Shown here piece after piece: positions 15,638 through 21,588 of a DNA stretch of 21,588 bases. The stretch covers positions 1 to 21,588 of the forward strand of contig CAYUVB010000026.1 in NCBI GenBank assembly GCA_964448055.1. Reading direction: 5' to 3'. Source of the DNA: WANQ01 sp964448055 (GTDB lineage Archaea > Thermoproteota > Thermoprotei_A > Sulfolobales > WANQ01). The position numbers and the translations under genes are program-made. The notes beneath the pieces are model-generated. The model was given only the letters and a program-made list of their open reading frames with translations. It did no database searches and was not told the origin of the DNA. Within the stretch, counting starts at the first letter, position 1. Every line of letters begins with the position of its first letter.

Positions 15638-15705
15638 GTCCCGACGCGCAAGCCCCCTTCATCCTCCCCCGTTACGCGGGAGCGTATGGGGGCCGAGACC
15701 AAGTA
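15638..15705 (+). ncRNA. Candidate structured RNA (H/ACA-like hairpin)
   Basis: A strongly GC-rich island in the 103-bp gap between convergent genes. GCCCCC (15652-15657) pairs with GGGGGC (15688-15693); inside, CTCCC (15664-15668) pairs with GGGAG (15678-15682) and is extended by CG/CG with a UUA loop. Between the two helices is an internal loop of UUCAUC (5') and CGUAU (3'), the shape of an H/ACA pseudouridylation pocket. AGA at 15696-15698 lies 14 nt from the upper stem, where ACA is expected. No kink-turn is visible, so the H/ACA reading is tentative. A bidirectional terminator-like hairpin is the alternative. Confidence 0.4.
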
Positions 15706-15724
15706 TTATAGTTATCTTAAGCTT

Positions 15725-16534
15725 TTATAAACCCTCTTTTCTTCTTAATAATTTAACTAGGTCCATGAGTTCTTTAACTCTAGCAACTACTACTGGATTC
15801 TCCGGCCTCTGCTCTTGTTTAAAGTATGATCCTACTATGAATCCATTAGCTATTCTCCAATACAATCTTATATTCTTAGGTGTTATTCCACTTCCTATCA
15901 AGACAGGTTTACCAGCTGTCTTTGCTAGGGCAACATCTTTAGGTTCTACCGGTTCTCCCGTCCTAGTACCTGTTACTATTAGTGCATCAGCTAGTCCTCG
16001 TTCTACTGCTTCTTTAGCTTCCTCCTCTATAGTTAATCCTGGTATTGATACTGAGTGTTTTACGTGTATGTCAGCTAGTATTTGTATGTCTGCATTGAGC
16101 TTTGTCTTAAGCTCTATGAGTTCTCTTGCAACGGGTTCAAGTATTCCTGATGGAGCATACCTCGGGTAGACTAATGAGTTTACTCTAATGAAGCTTGCAC
16201 CAGCCACATACGCTATTGCTAATGCTTCTGGTGCCGAATTTCTTAAAACATTAACACCTACTATGAGGCCCGTTGCCTTCTTAACTTCTCTAACTATTAC
16301 TGATAAAGCTGCTATTGTTTCAGGCCTCCTTACCCGGGGTTCAAACGGTTTGTCACCATAATTCTCAACTATTATTGCATCAACACCTCCTTCAGTTAAT
16401 GCCATAGCATCCTTTAACGCCTTATCAATTATTTCCTCAAAATTCTTTTCCCATCCACGATATAACGGTGATCCTGGTAAGGGTGGTAAATGTATTACTC
16501 CTATGACAGGTTTTATCATGAAGTTTAATTTCAA
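15725..16534 (-). CDS. BtpA/SgcQ-family TIM-barrel protein
   Basis: A 269-residue TIM-barrel protein of the BtpA family (PF03437). Typical segments are VIGVIHLPPLPGSPLY near the N-terminus, GGVDAIIVENYGDKPF (about 49-64), FIRVNSLVY, LADIHVKHS and TGTRTGEPV, with the phosphate-binding-like IGSGITPKNI. BtpA was named for a cyanobacterial factor needed for stable photosystem I, but archaeal members must do something else, probably handling a phosphorylated small molecule. TTG 16534 has AAGGG 7 nt upstream and is preferred; ATG 16519 is in frame but lacks a nearby site. It is transcribed divergently from the MoxR gene. Confidence 0.88.
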   Translation of the reverse strand: MKLNFMIKPVIGVIHLPPLPGSPLYRGWEKNFEEIIDKALKDAMALTEGGVDAIIVENYGDKPFEPRVRRPETIAALSVIVREVKKATGLIVGVNVLRNSAPEALAIAYVAGASFIRVNSLVYPRYAPSGILEPVARELIELKTKLNADIQILADIHVKHSVSIPGLTIEEEAKEAVERGLADALIVTGTRTGEPVEPKDVALAKTAGKPVLIGSGITPKNIRLYWRIANGFIVGSYFKQEQRPENPVVVARVKELMDLVKLLRRKEGL

Positions 16535-16613
16535 GGTATAACCCTTTTCAGTTTCTGAGCCTAGAATGATATGTTATTGAACTAGATATTAGGTTTATTA
16601 GAAGGATTAACAT

Positions 16614-16622
16614 GTTTTTAAG
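16614..16622 (+). promoter_or_regulatory. TATA-like box for the MoxR gene
   Basis: GTTTTTAAG predicts an RNA start near 16644, leaving a leader of about 30 nt that includes AAGGTG (16654-16659), 13 nt before the TTG start. The remainder of the 138-bp gap (16535-16672) shows nothing further. Confidence 0.35.
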
Positions 16623-16672
16623 CTAGGAGTGGTTCACGAAGACTATTAAGTTTAAGGTGTTCAGCCATAACA

Positions 16673-17620
16673 TTGAAAGAAAATGAACTAGATTACGCCA
16701 AGAATCTTGCCTTAAACGTTGTTGAGGAGGTCTCAAAAATAGTTATTGGGAGAAGAAATGAAGTATACTTACTACTTACATCACTTATATCTGGAGGCCA
16801 TGTACTAATTGAAGGTGTCCCAGGTGTTGCTAAAACCCTATTAGCAAAAGCCTTTGCTTACACATTAGATTTAGATTACAAACGTATACAGTTTACCCCT
16901 GATCTTCTCCCAAGCGATATTACTGGCACATATATCTTTGACCAACGAAGTAAAGATTTCGTCTTTCGTAAGGGACCTATTTTTACGAACATATTATTAG
17001 CTGATGAAATAAATAGAGCTAGCCCTAAGACTCAAAGCGCTCTCCTTGAAGCAATGCAGGAACAACAAGTAACTGTTGAAGGACATACGTTTGATTTACC
17101 TAGACCATTCATGGTGATAGCCACTCTTAATCCCATTGAAACTGAGGGTGTATTCCCACTACCTGAAGCACAACTTGATCGTTTTATGATGAAAATAGTA
17201 CTCGATTACCCTTCTCCTAAAGAAGAACTAGAAATCCTACATAGGCAAATACTAATACATAAATGGCTTATAAATAAGGTCGCAAGTAGAGAAGACATAT
17301 TCAATCTTCAAAGATTATTCTGGGACATACATGTTAGTGAAGCTGTTGAAAGATATATAATTGAATTGGTTATGTTTACTCGTAAACATAAGTATGTTAA
17401 ACTAGGTGCTAGTCCTCGTGCTACTGTACATTTATATTTAGCTTCTAAAGCATATGCCCTGCTAATGGGACGAGATTACGTTCTACCAGATGATGTGAAA
17501 AAGCTAGCTATTCCAATATTATCACATAGGATAATATTGACACCTGATGCCTTATACAACGGTGTACGTGGGGAAGAAGTAGTTAAGGATATATTAAACA
17601 AGATAACAGTTCCAGCGTAA
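16673..17620 (+). CDS. MoxR-family AAA+ ATPase (classical branch)
   Basis: A 315-residue MoxR ATPase with Walker A GVPGVAKT (48-55), Walker B LLADEINRAS (108-117) and the family text SALLEAMQEQQVT and ATLNPIETEGVFPLPEAQLDRF. It belongs to the classical MoxR branch, clearly distinct from the RavA-type gene at 9395-10540. Such proteins usually sit next to DUF58 and VWA genes, which supply the client-binding part; here none is adjacent, since the next gene is DTD2 after 161 bp, so it stands alone. TTG 16673 is the best start in the frame; its site AAGGTG is farther upstream than normal (13 nt). Confidence 0.9.
   Translation: MKENELDYAKNLALNVVEEVSKIVIGRRNEVYLLLTSLISGGHVLIEGVPGVAKTLLAKAFAYTLDLDYKRIQFTPDLLPSDITGTYIFDQRSKDFVFRKGPIFTNILLADEINRASPKTQSALLEAMQEQQVTVEGHTFDLPRPFMVIATLNPIETEGVFPLPEAQLDRFMMKIVLDYPSPKEELEILHRQILIHKWLINKVASREDIFNLQRLFWDIHVSEAVERYIIELVMFTRKHKYVKLGASPRATVHLYLASKAYALLMGRDYVLPDDVKKLAIPILSHRIILTPDALYNGVRGEEVVKDILNKITVPA
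17590..17598 (+). promoter_or_regulatory. TATA box inside the end of the MoxR gene
   Basis: TATATTAAA predicts transcription from about 17621, precisely where the GC-rich island begins and directly after the moxR stop at 17618-17620. Confidence 0.45.
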
Positions 17621-17726
17621 ATGAAGGGGTCCGCCGGGGGTTCTGTCTTCATAGCCTCACATCATTGGCTCTGCCGCCGAGCTGTAGCGTCGGGCTTCGA
17701 CATCCCCTAATACTACCTTAGTAGTA
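17621..17726 (+). ncRNA. Candidate structured non-coding RNA
   Basis: A GC-rich island of about 90 nt with several helices: ATGAAG (17621-17626) with CTTCAT (17647-17652); AGCC (17653-17656) with GGCT (17667-17670); CCGA (17677-17680) with TCGG (17690-17693), or alternatively GTCG (17689-17692) with CGAC (17698-17701); and AGGGG (17625-17629) with CCCCT (17704-17708) as a competing outer stem. It is followed by a perfect hairpin TACTAC-CTTA-GTAGTA (17711-17726), a possible 3' boundary. A TATA box sits 26 bp before its first base. It lacks C/D boxes, is not a tRNA and matches no RNA class I know. Confidence 0.45.
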
Positions 17727-17729
17727 GCG

Positions 17730-17738
17730 TTTATATTA
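17730..17738 (+). promoter_or_regulatory. TATA box for DTD2
   Basis: TTTATATTA predicts a start near 17761 and a leader of about 21 nt with no Shine-Dalgarno motif before ATG 17782. Because it lies after the structured island, DTD2 does not need the upstream transcript. Confidence 0.5.
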
Positions 17739-17781
17739 AGCCTAGCTTCATCAATTACTGTATCCAGATAGATAATTAATA

Positions 17782-18627
17782 ATGAGGGTAATCTCATTGG
17801 TTATTAAAGCGAGAGCAGCTCTGGTATATTCTAATAGAGACCTCGCTGGAGTGGGTATTGCTGAACATATTAAGAGAATTTTAGGCTTTAAAGAGCATGG
17901 TTCATATAAGGACATGGTATTCTATACTTACGAAGATATTGTTCTAGCAGGTTTTGATGAGGATGTAATATACTTTGAATTCTTAGACAACTATCTTGAT
18001 GTTGAATACTACATAGTCTTATCCAGGCATAGTAGTAAAGCCAAGGTTAAGAGTTTAACAGTACATCATACCGGTAATCCTACCAGTAGAGCTGATGCAG
18101 GTGGTAGACCTAAAGAATTAGCTATAGCTTTCCCACCCATGGCTAAAAAGTTGATAACACTACTTGATAGATATGCTACCGAAGAAGGTTTAAGAGATGA
18201 ATATGATGTAACATTAGAGGTAACGCATCATGGTCCTACAAGCCTTAGAAAACCCTTAGTATTCATAGAAATAGGTAGTACACCTGACGAATGGAGAGAT
18301 GAAAAAGCTAGAAAGGTCGTAGCTCAAGTAGTTATTGATGCCATTACCTCACCTTTACCAGAATGTACTCCAGCTACCGGATTTGGTGGCGGACATTATG
18401 CTAGAAAGCATACTAAGGTAATGCTTAACACCGAATACTGTCTAGGGCATATATTCTCCAAGCACGTAATGGACGAGATAAGTGAAGATACCATATTACA
18501 AGCTTTCAGTAAATCTGTTCCTCCAAGTAAATGCGTAGTCATAGAGAAGAAGGGTGTAAAGTCTTTACATCGTAAACTCATTAGAAGACTTGCTGAAGAA
18601 CACGAGTTATGTATAGTAGAGGTGTAA
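17782..18627 (+). CDS. dtdA: D-aminoacyl-tRNA deacylase (DTD2 / DtdA)
   Basis: DTD2 removes D-amino acids, and other mischarged adducts, from tRNA (EC 3.1.1.96) as translational proofreading. The archaeal/plant family text is clear: SRHSSKAKVKSLTVHHTGNP (81-100), VTHHGPTSL (148-156), FIEIGSTPDEW (161-171) and GFGGGHYARKHT (200-211), which include the conserved His and Gly-rich metal or substrate loops. At 281 residues it is of normal length. ATG 17782 follows its own TATA box. No operon partner follows: the next features are non-coding RNA candidates and a convergent gene. Confidence 0.95.
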   Translation: MRVISLVIKARAALVYSNRDLAGVGIAEHIKRILGFKEHGSYKDMVFYTYEDIVLAGFDEDVIYFEFLDNYLDVEYYIVLSRHSSKAKVKSLTVHHTGNPTSRADAGGRPKELAIAFPPMAKKLITLLDRYATEEGLRDEYDVTLEVTHHGPTSLRKPLVFIEIGSTPDEWRDEKARKVVAQVVIDAITSPLPECTPATGFGGGHYARKHTKVMLNTEYCLGHIFSKHVMDEISEDTILQAFSKSVPPSKCVVIEKKGVKSLHRKLIRRLAEEHELCIVEV

Positions 18628-18637
18628 TTAGAGTCTT

Positions 18638-18713
18638 GGGTTCAGACCGTAATAGATACCTCATACCATTGATTAATTTCTCGGTATAGACGGCCCTCAT
18701 CATCTTCTACGTC
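18638..18713 (-). ncRNA. Candidate C/D-box guide RNA 2 (minus strand)
   Basis: Reading down from 18703: a perfect C box ATGATGA (18703-18697), a 12-nt guide GGGCCGTCTATA, D'-like CCGA (18684-18681, one mismatch), a 16-nt spacer, C'-like ATGAGGT (18664-18658), a 12-nt guide ATCTATTACGGT and a perfect D box CTGA (18645-18642). Both guides have the 12-nt length typical of archaeal C/D sRNAs; the spacer is longer than usual. The AT-rich box at 18731-18744 read on this strand predicts a start near 18712, about 10 nt before the C box. Predicted targets are TATAGACGGCCC (D') and ACCGTAATAGAT (D), each methylated at its fifth base; I recognise neither. Confidence 0.55.
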
Positions 18714-18730
18714 TATGTTATACAGACTAG

Positions 18731-18744
18731 AAATTTATATTTTA
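18731..18744. promoter_or_regulatory. Shared AT-rich promoter for two divergent RNAs
   Basis: The segment around TTTATATTTTA can be read as a TATA box on both strands: on the plus strand it predicts a start near 18764, on the minus strand near 18712. Each position falls just before a separate RNA candidate, and no protein gene starts on either side. Confidence 0.45.
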
Positions 18745-18764
18745 GCTAGCTATAACTATAGTTT

Positions 18765-18842
18765 GCAGAATGAGGAATGAGCCCCACTAGAACTACCTTA
18801 GCCGTAAGGCAATGCTGACAGCGGGGTGTGGGCCGACTCTTA
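18765..18842 (+). ncRNA. Candidate structured non-coding RNA
   Basis: GCCC-CAC (18781-18787) pairs with GTG-T-GGGC (18826-18833, one bulge), closing a large internal loop capped by a perfect hairpin CCTTA-GCCG-TAAGG (18796-18809). The segment also contains a near-consensus C box ATGAGGA (18770-18776) and CTGA (18815-18818), but without a convincing internal D'/C' pair. GC content is far above the flanks. It lies between convergent DTD2 and the ribbon-helix-helix gene and ends directly at the latter's stop. The class is undecided (degenerate C/D, H/ACA-like or new). Confidence 0.4.
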
Positions 18843-19679
18843 TCATGCTATTGGCTCAACTAATTTCCACTTCTTAGATATAGAGTCATAGTATAGTAAT
18901 CCTGATTCCTTAAGTTTTTGGAATAACCTATACTCTTGTTTCGTTAACAGTAGTTTTATCTCGTCTTCGTTACTTGTTGATATCTCTTCTAGGAGTTTTA
19001 TAGTAAACTTTTCCCAAAATTCTGGATCTACTGCTATTCTTTCACCCTTAGCTTCTATGATCTTGGCACCACTACGAGCTAGATAATCGAAAAATGCATC
19101 ACGATTCCTTAGTCTATATAGTTCGCTTTCAAATACTACTCCTTGCTCCTTTAACCTTTCAATACCTGTTTTTCTTTTCTCTTGGTAAGGTTGGAGCTGA
19201 CGCGATGGGATTTTTTGCTCCCTTATTCTTTCTTCTATTTGTTTAACTCTTCCCTCAATGTTTTCTATCCTTTCATGTAGTTCGGCTATTCTCCTAAGTA
19301 CTTCGTCAACTCTTGCAGTATATGGATTTATTAAGTCTTGTACTCTACGATCTATTCTAGAGGTCAATGTATCTAGCCACTTTTCTAATACAGGTTTAAG
19401 TTCTTCAACTGATAACTTACCTACACCTTCCTCTTCCAATGCTGATAATACTATCTTCCATATACGTTCATAGAGTTTAGGTGGTATTTCACCTTCCTCT
19501 ATTCTAGTTAATCTAGATTCTAATTCCTCTATTAGTGGTGGTTTAGCTCTACCTAACTCTTTCAATATTATTGCACGTACATAATCCGATACTAACTGAT
19601 AACCTAGTTTCTTAGCCCTCTCCTCTAATTCCTTATAGGCCTTTTCTGGTAATCTTATTGCCACTATTTTGTACTGCAT
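18843..19679 (-). CDS. Ribbon-helix-helix / coiled-coil protein
   Basis: A 278-residue protein with three visible parts. Residues 1-42 (YKIVAIRLPEKAYKELEERA, then SDYVRAIILKEL) form a ribbon-helix-helix DNA-binding domain. Residues 46-160 are charged helix with a heptad-like coiled coil at about 122-156. Residues 175-278 look like a winged-helix region (RLRNRDAFFDYLARSGAKI; LLLTKQEYRLFQKLKESGLLYYD). There is no enzymatic motif. The build suggests a dimeric DNA-bridging or regulatory protein, but I know no characterised homologue. ATG 19679 is about 27 bp after the TATA box at 19706-19713, so the mRNA is probably nearly leaderless. Confidence 0.7.
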   Translation of the reverse strand: MQYKIVAIRLPEKAYKELEERAKKLGYQLVSDYVRAIILKELGRAKPPLIEELESRLTRIEEGEIPPKLYERIWKIVLSALEEEGVGKLSVEELKPVLEKWLDTLTSRIDRRVQDLINPYTARVDEVLRRIAELHERIENIEGRVKQIEERIREQKIPSRQLQPYQEKRKTGIERLKEQGVVFESELYRLRNRDAFFDYLARSGAKIIEAKGERIAVDPEFWEKFTIKLLEEISTSNEDEIKLLLTKQEYRLFQKLKESGLLYYDSISKKWKLVEPIA

Positions 19680-19705
19680 AATTATACCCGTTACAGAGCT
19701 ACTGG

Positions 19706-19713
19706 TTTATATA
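19706..19713. promoter_or_regulatory. TATA box, probably bidirectional
   Basis: TTTATATA, read on the minus strand as TATATAAA, lies 27 bp upstream of the ribbon-helix-helix ATG. On the plus strand the same segment would start an RNA near 19737, shortly before the C box of the C/D RNA candidate at 19748. A second AT-rich box at 19731-19738 is also present. Confidence 0.5.
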
Positions 19714-19743
19714 TTGTCTAAACTAGCTAATTTATATAGAGGC

Positions 19744-19812
19744 CCATATGATGAAGGCTGTACTCGCGGAACCCGTAATGAGGGATGAAGAAGCCTTTAA
19801 GTACTGATTATT
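19744..19812 (+). ncRNA. Candidate C/D-box guide RNA 3 (16S target predicted)
   Basis: A perfect C box ATGATGA (19748-19754) and a perfect D box CTGA (19804-19807) are 60 nt apart end to end, followed by a T-run (19813-19817), a typical archaeal stop signal. Internal boxes are weaker: C'-like GGGATGA (19782-19788), and CGGA (19767-19770) as the D'-like box after a 12-nt guide. The guide next to box D, GCCTTTAAGT, is complementary to ACUUAAAGG, part of the conserved archaeal 16S stretch AAACUUAAAGGAAUUGG. The fifth base from box D would methylate U912 (E. coli numbering). Confidence 0.62.
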
Positions 19813-19858
19813 GTTTTTAATAATATGTATTGTTAAGTCAATAACTTAAACATTGAGT

Positions 19859-21061
19859 CTAAATAGGTGTAGGCTCGGGTACTTCCTTGAGTTGTTCTAA
19901 TACGTACCTCCTTATTTCTTCAACACTAGGTAAATCTTCTATTATTTCACCATTTTCCATATACTTTTTAAGTAATGGTTTAGCCTTCGATCCATCAGGG
20001 CATTCAGGCGGTTCGGAACCCCATGGTAGTATTATATCGTTTAATCCGGGCCTGCAACGGTAGAGCTGCTTCATTCCTGGTAATTTTCCTCTCTTGGATA
20101 TAGGTCTCCATTCATTGTTTACCATTTTCTCTACTATATCCATACTCAAGTCAATACTTGGCGGAAACGCTATACTTGTACCTACACCAAAACCGTCAAC
20201 TACATCTCTTAGTTCAACTATAGCTTTTTCACCTACTCCTCCACTAACAAATATCTTAACATGCTTGTATCCGTGTATATCTAAGGTCCATCTAGCTTCA
20301 AGAACAATCTTTCTCATATTCCCTCTACGGCTACTTGGAGTATCAAATCTTATACCATATAATCTATCTCCTAATGCTTGAGCTGCTAGAAGAGCCTCCA
20401 TTCTCTCATCATACATGGTGTCGGCTAAAGCTATTCTAGGGACTTCTTCAGGCATAACTTTATCAAAGGCTTTCCAAGCATTTACAGGATCACCAAACAC
20501 TAATATTAGTGCATGGGGCATAGTACCTTTAGGTTTAAGCCCAAGGTATTTTTCAGATAGTATTCCCGATACTCCGTCAACTCCTCCTATATATGCAGCA
20601 CGATCAGCCATAGGCTGTATTGCGGGATGTAATGATCTTAATCCAAAGAATAGGATTTGTTTGTCTCCAGCAAGCTTCCTTATTCTTGCTGCACGTGTAG
20701 CAATACTTGTTGCATGCCTTAGTACTCCTAGTAAGCTTGTCTCATAAACAGATATTTCGTTATATGGGCCTTCTACAACCATTACGGGTTCAATAGGTTT
20801 AAACAGCGTTCCCTCTGGGAGTGCATAGATATTGACCTTTCTACCTTTAAATAGCGCAAGTGCTTCCTCTAATCCTGCAAAAACAGCCCATTCATAACCT
20901 TTAGGAAAACTGTAGGCATGTATCTCCATACGAACCCATGTATTCCCTAACCCGTATTTTTCTAATATTTCCCGTGTACGCGCAAAGTAAACATCAGTAG
21001 CTTTCCCACTAAGTATTTCGTCAATTGATGCAATATATAGCTGGGGTTCACGTTTCGCCAC
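19859..21061 (-). CDS. pncB: Nicotinate phosphoribosyltransferase (archaeal type)
   Basis: This enzyme makes nicotinate mononucleotide from nicotinate and PRPP, the salvage entry to NAD. The 400-residue sequence shows FGLRSLHPAIQPMADRAAY (139-157), PKGTMPHALIL (177-187), IRFDTPSSRRGN (237-248) and FVSGGVGEKAI followed by DGFGVGTSI, the phosphate-binding loop. The C-terminal YRCRPGLND...PPECPDG places Cys336 and Cys354 where archaeal members may bind zinc. GTG 21061 has GAGGT 9 nt upstream. The 179-bp gap to the next minus-strand gene contains the C/D RNA candidate on the opposite strand, so it is probably a single-gene unit. Confidence 0.93.
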   Translation of the reverse strand: MAKREPQLYIASIDEILSGKATDVYFARTREILEKYGLGNTWVRMEIHAYSFPKGYEWAVFAGLEEALALFKGRKVNIYALPEGTLFKPIEPVMVVEGPYNEISVYETSLLGVLRHATSIATRAARIRKLAGDKQILFFGLRSLHPAIQPMADRAAYIGGVDGVSGILSEKYLGLKPKGTMPHALILVFGDPVNAWKAFDKVMPEEVPRIALADTMYDERMEALLAAQALGDRLYGIRFDTPSSRRGNMRKIVLEARWTLDIHGYKHVKIFVSGGVGEKAIVELRDVVDGFGVGTSIAFPPSIDLSMDIVEKMVNNEWRPISKRGKLPGMKQLYRCRPGLNDIILPWGSEPPECPDGSKAKPLLKKYMENGEIIEDLPSVEEIRRYVLEQLKEVPEPTPI

Positions 21062-21258
21062 GTTAAACCTACCTCACACCATTGAATAACAACGGGTACT
21101 GGTAATATGGTTTCCTATCAGAGCATTAAAATAAAATAATACAATGTAATTTTAATTTTACTTTAATTTTTAGGTGGTATTCTGCCTTGTTTGTATATCT
21201 AATGTATTTTATAACGCATATGAGTAGATGGGGGGCCAGCATACTTGGTGCACAAGAC
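21062..21258. other. Divergent intergenic region
   Basis: This gap lies between NAPRT (minus) and the AbrB-like gene (plus). It holds an extremely AT-rich stretch (21127-21171, almost only A and T), which could supply the minus-strand TATA element (for example near 21131), and a G-run GGGGGG (21231-21236). No RNA gene or convincing repeat was found. Confidence 0.4.
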
Positions 21259-21268
21259 TTAAAAACCG
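21259..21268 (+). promoter_or_regulatory. TATA-like box for the AbrB-like gene
   Basis: CTTAAAAACC predicts an RNA start near 21287-21290. This places ATG 21272 upstream of the transcript start and supports ATG 21296 as the real start. Confidence 0.45.
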
Positions 21269-21295
21269 TTAATGAGAGTTTGGTACGGTGTCGAC

Positions 21296-21526
21296 ATGCC
21301 TCGTGTTAGGGAAGCGAAAGCAAGGAAAGTGATTGGTCGAAAAACGGTACGTGGAAAAGAGTATGTCTATGAATACTACACGTTGCCATTGAACTTGTAT
21401 TTGCCCAAGAGTTTGGTTGAGAAATGGGGAACAGAATTTATTATAGAGATGGATGAAGACACAGGGTTGATAGTGATAAGACCTAAGAGACATTATACTA
21501 AAAGAGGCCTAAAACCACCTGTTTAA
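21296..21526 (+). CDS. Small AbrB/SpoVT-like DNA-binding protein
   Basis: A 76-residue basic protein. The core YEYYTLPLNLYLPKSLVEKWG followed by FIIEMDEDTGLIVIRPK has the beta-hairpin, short-helix and closing-strand pattern of AbrB/MazE/SpoVT swapped-hairpin domains, with 'LPKSLVEKWG' in place of the usual 'IPKEIREKLG'. It is rich in Lys/Arg at both ends, as expected for a DNA-binding or transcription-associated factor. ATG 21296 has GGTG 5 nt upstream and lies just downstream of the predicted RNA start; an upstream in-frame ATG (21272) would add eight residues. No toxin-like partner is adjacent in the window. Confidence 0.62.
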   Translation: MPRVREAKARKVIGRKTVRGKEYVYEYYTLPLNLYLPKSLVEKWGTEFIIEMDEDTGLIVIRPKRHYTKRGLKPPV

Positions 21527-21555
21527 AGTCTCGGTATAGCTATAGTGATTTTAAA

Positions 21556-21588
21556 CTACTCACCAACAACCATTACTATAACTCTCCT
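21556..21588 (-). CDS. Possible 3' end of a minus-strand gene (partial)
   Basis: Reading in from the window edge, one minus-strand frame gives a short hydrophobic tail RRVIVMVVGE and then TAG at 21558-21556. A convergent gene here would fit the packing seen elsewhere. Another frame is also open over this short span, so it is a weak call. Confidence 0.25.
   Translation of the reverse strand, partial: RRVIVMVVGE

Noticed and set aside
15627..16169. 180-codon plus-strand open frame opposite the BtpA-family gene
   Set aside because: A shadow of the minus-strand gene: the Ser/Thr-rich product shows no motifs, while the opposite strand encodes a clear TIM barrel.
17689..17709. tRNA-like T-arm (TTCGACA loop flanked by GGG/CCC)
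   Set aside because: The conserved G53-C61 pair is missing, no acceptor stem follows, and no D or anticodon arm can be drawn.
21244..21256. Small inverted repeat CTTG-GTGCA-CAAG before the AbrB-like gene
   Set aside because: Arms of 4 bp are too short to separate from chance.
1..21588. CRISPR array, insertion sequence, prophage or attachment site
   Set aside because: No regularly spaced repeats, transposase, integrase or long terminal repeats were found on either strand.

Overview
The window looks like chromosomal DNA of a hyperthermophilic archaeon of the Thermoproteota (Crenarchaeota), probably Desulfurococcales-like. Four things point there. The gene content is archaeal: HerA/NurA, D-aminoacyl-tRNA deacylase DTD2, archaeal-type nicotinate phosphoribosyltransferase, an Mth938-like protein and a PF09818 ATPase. 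Many genes have archaeal TATA boxes about 25 bp before the inferred RNA start. Ribosome binding sites are of the GGTG/GAGGTG type, and TTG and GTG starts are common (about 8 TTG and 4 GTG among 20 starts). Finally, the background is AT-rich, with short GC-rich islands in the gaps between genes, a known signature of structured RNAs in AT-rich hyperthermophiles. I cannot name the species. I see no insertion sequence, prophage, tRNA, rRNA or CRISPR array.

Layout. 1-165 is the 3' end of an unidentified gene. 162-1805 (-) is a PF09818 ABC-class ATPase. 1969-6246 (+) holds an RNA m5C methyltransferase, then a tightly coupled HerA-like/NurA-like pair. 6243-7091 (-) is a short protein carrying only the archaeosine-synthase (ArcS) core. 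7273-8040 (+) is a TatD-like hydrolase. 8035-11030 (-) holds a RavA-type MoxR ATPase with its VWA partner, preceded by an Mth938-like protein. 11376-12140 (+) is a polysaccharide deacetylase. 12172-14821 (-) is CBS protein, cation/proton antiporter and ThyX. 14995-15621 (+) is a JAMM/MPN-like protein. 15725-16534 (-) is a BtpA-family TIM barrel. 16673-18627 (+) is a second MoxR ATPase and DTD2. 18843-19679 (-) is a ribbon-helix-helix/coiled-coil protein. 19859-21061 (-) is nicotinate phosphoribosyltransferase. 21296-21526 (+) is a small AbrB-like protein. Three convergent pairs overlap at their stop codons, so the coding map is very compact.

The least expected content lies between the genes. 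I find three candidate C/D-box guide RNAs: 11100-11162 (+), 18638-18713 (-) and 19744-19812 (+). The last has a 9-nt guide match to the conserved ACUUAAAGG segment of archaeal 16S rRNA. There are also GC-rich, strongly folding islands at 15638-15705, 17621-17726 and 18765-18842, each with a TATA-like box about 25 bp upstream, as expected for independent non-coding RNAs. Two leader structures also stand out: a perfect 9-bp hairpin that puts the ribosome binding site of the CBS gene in its loop and the AU of the AUG in its stem (14820-14844), and a folded leader before the JAMM-like gene (14911-14966).

Functionally, the region mixes RNA modification and translation quality control (m5C methyltransferase, ArcS-like, DTD2, guide RNAs), DNA end processing (HerA/NurA), AAA-type remodelling (RavA/VWA, MoxR), and nucleotide, NAD and ion metabolism (ThyX, NAPRT, antiporter). 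All family assignments were made by reading motifs, not by database search.
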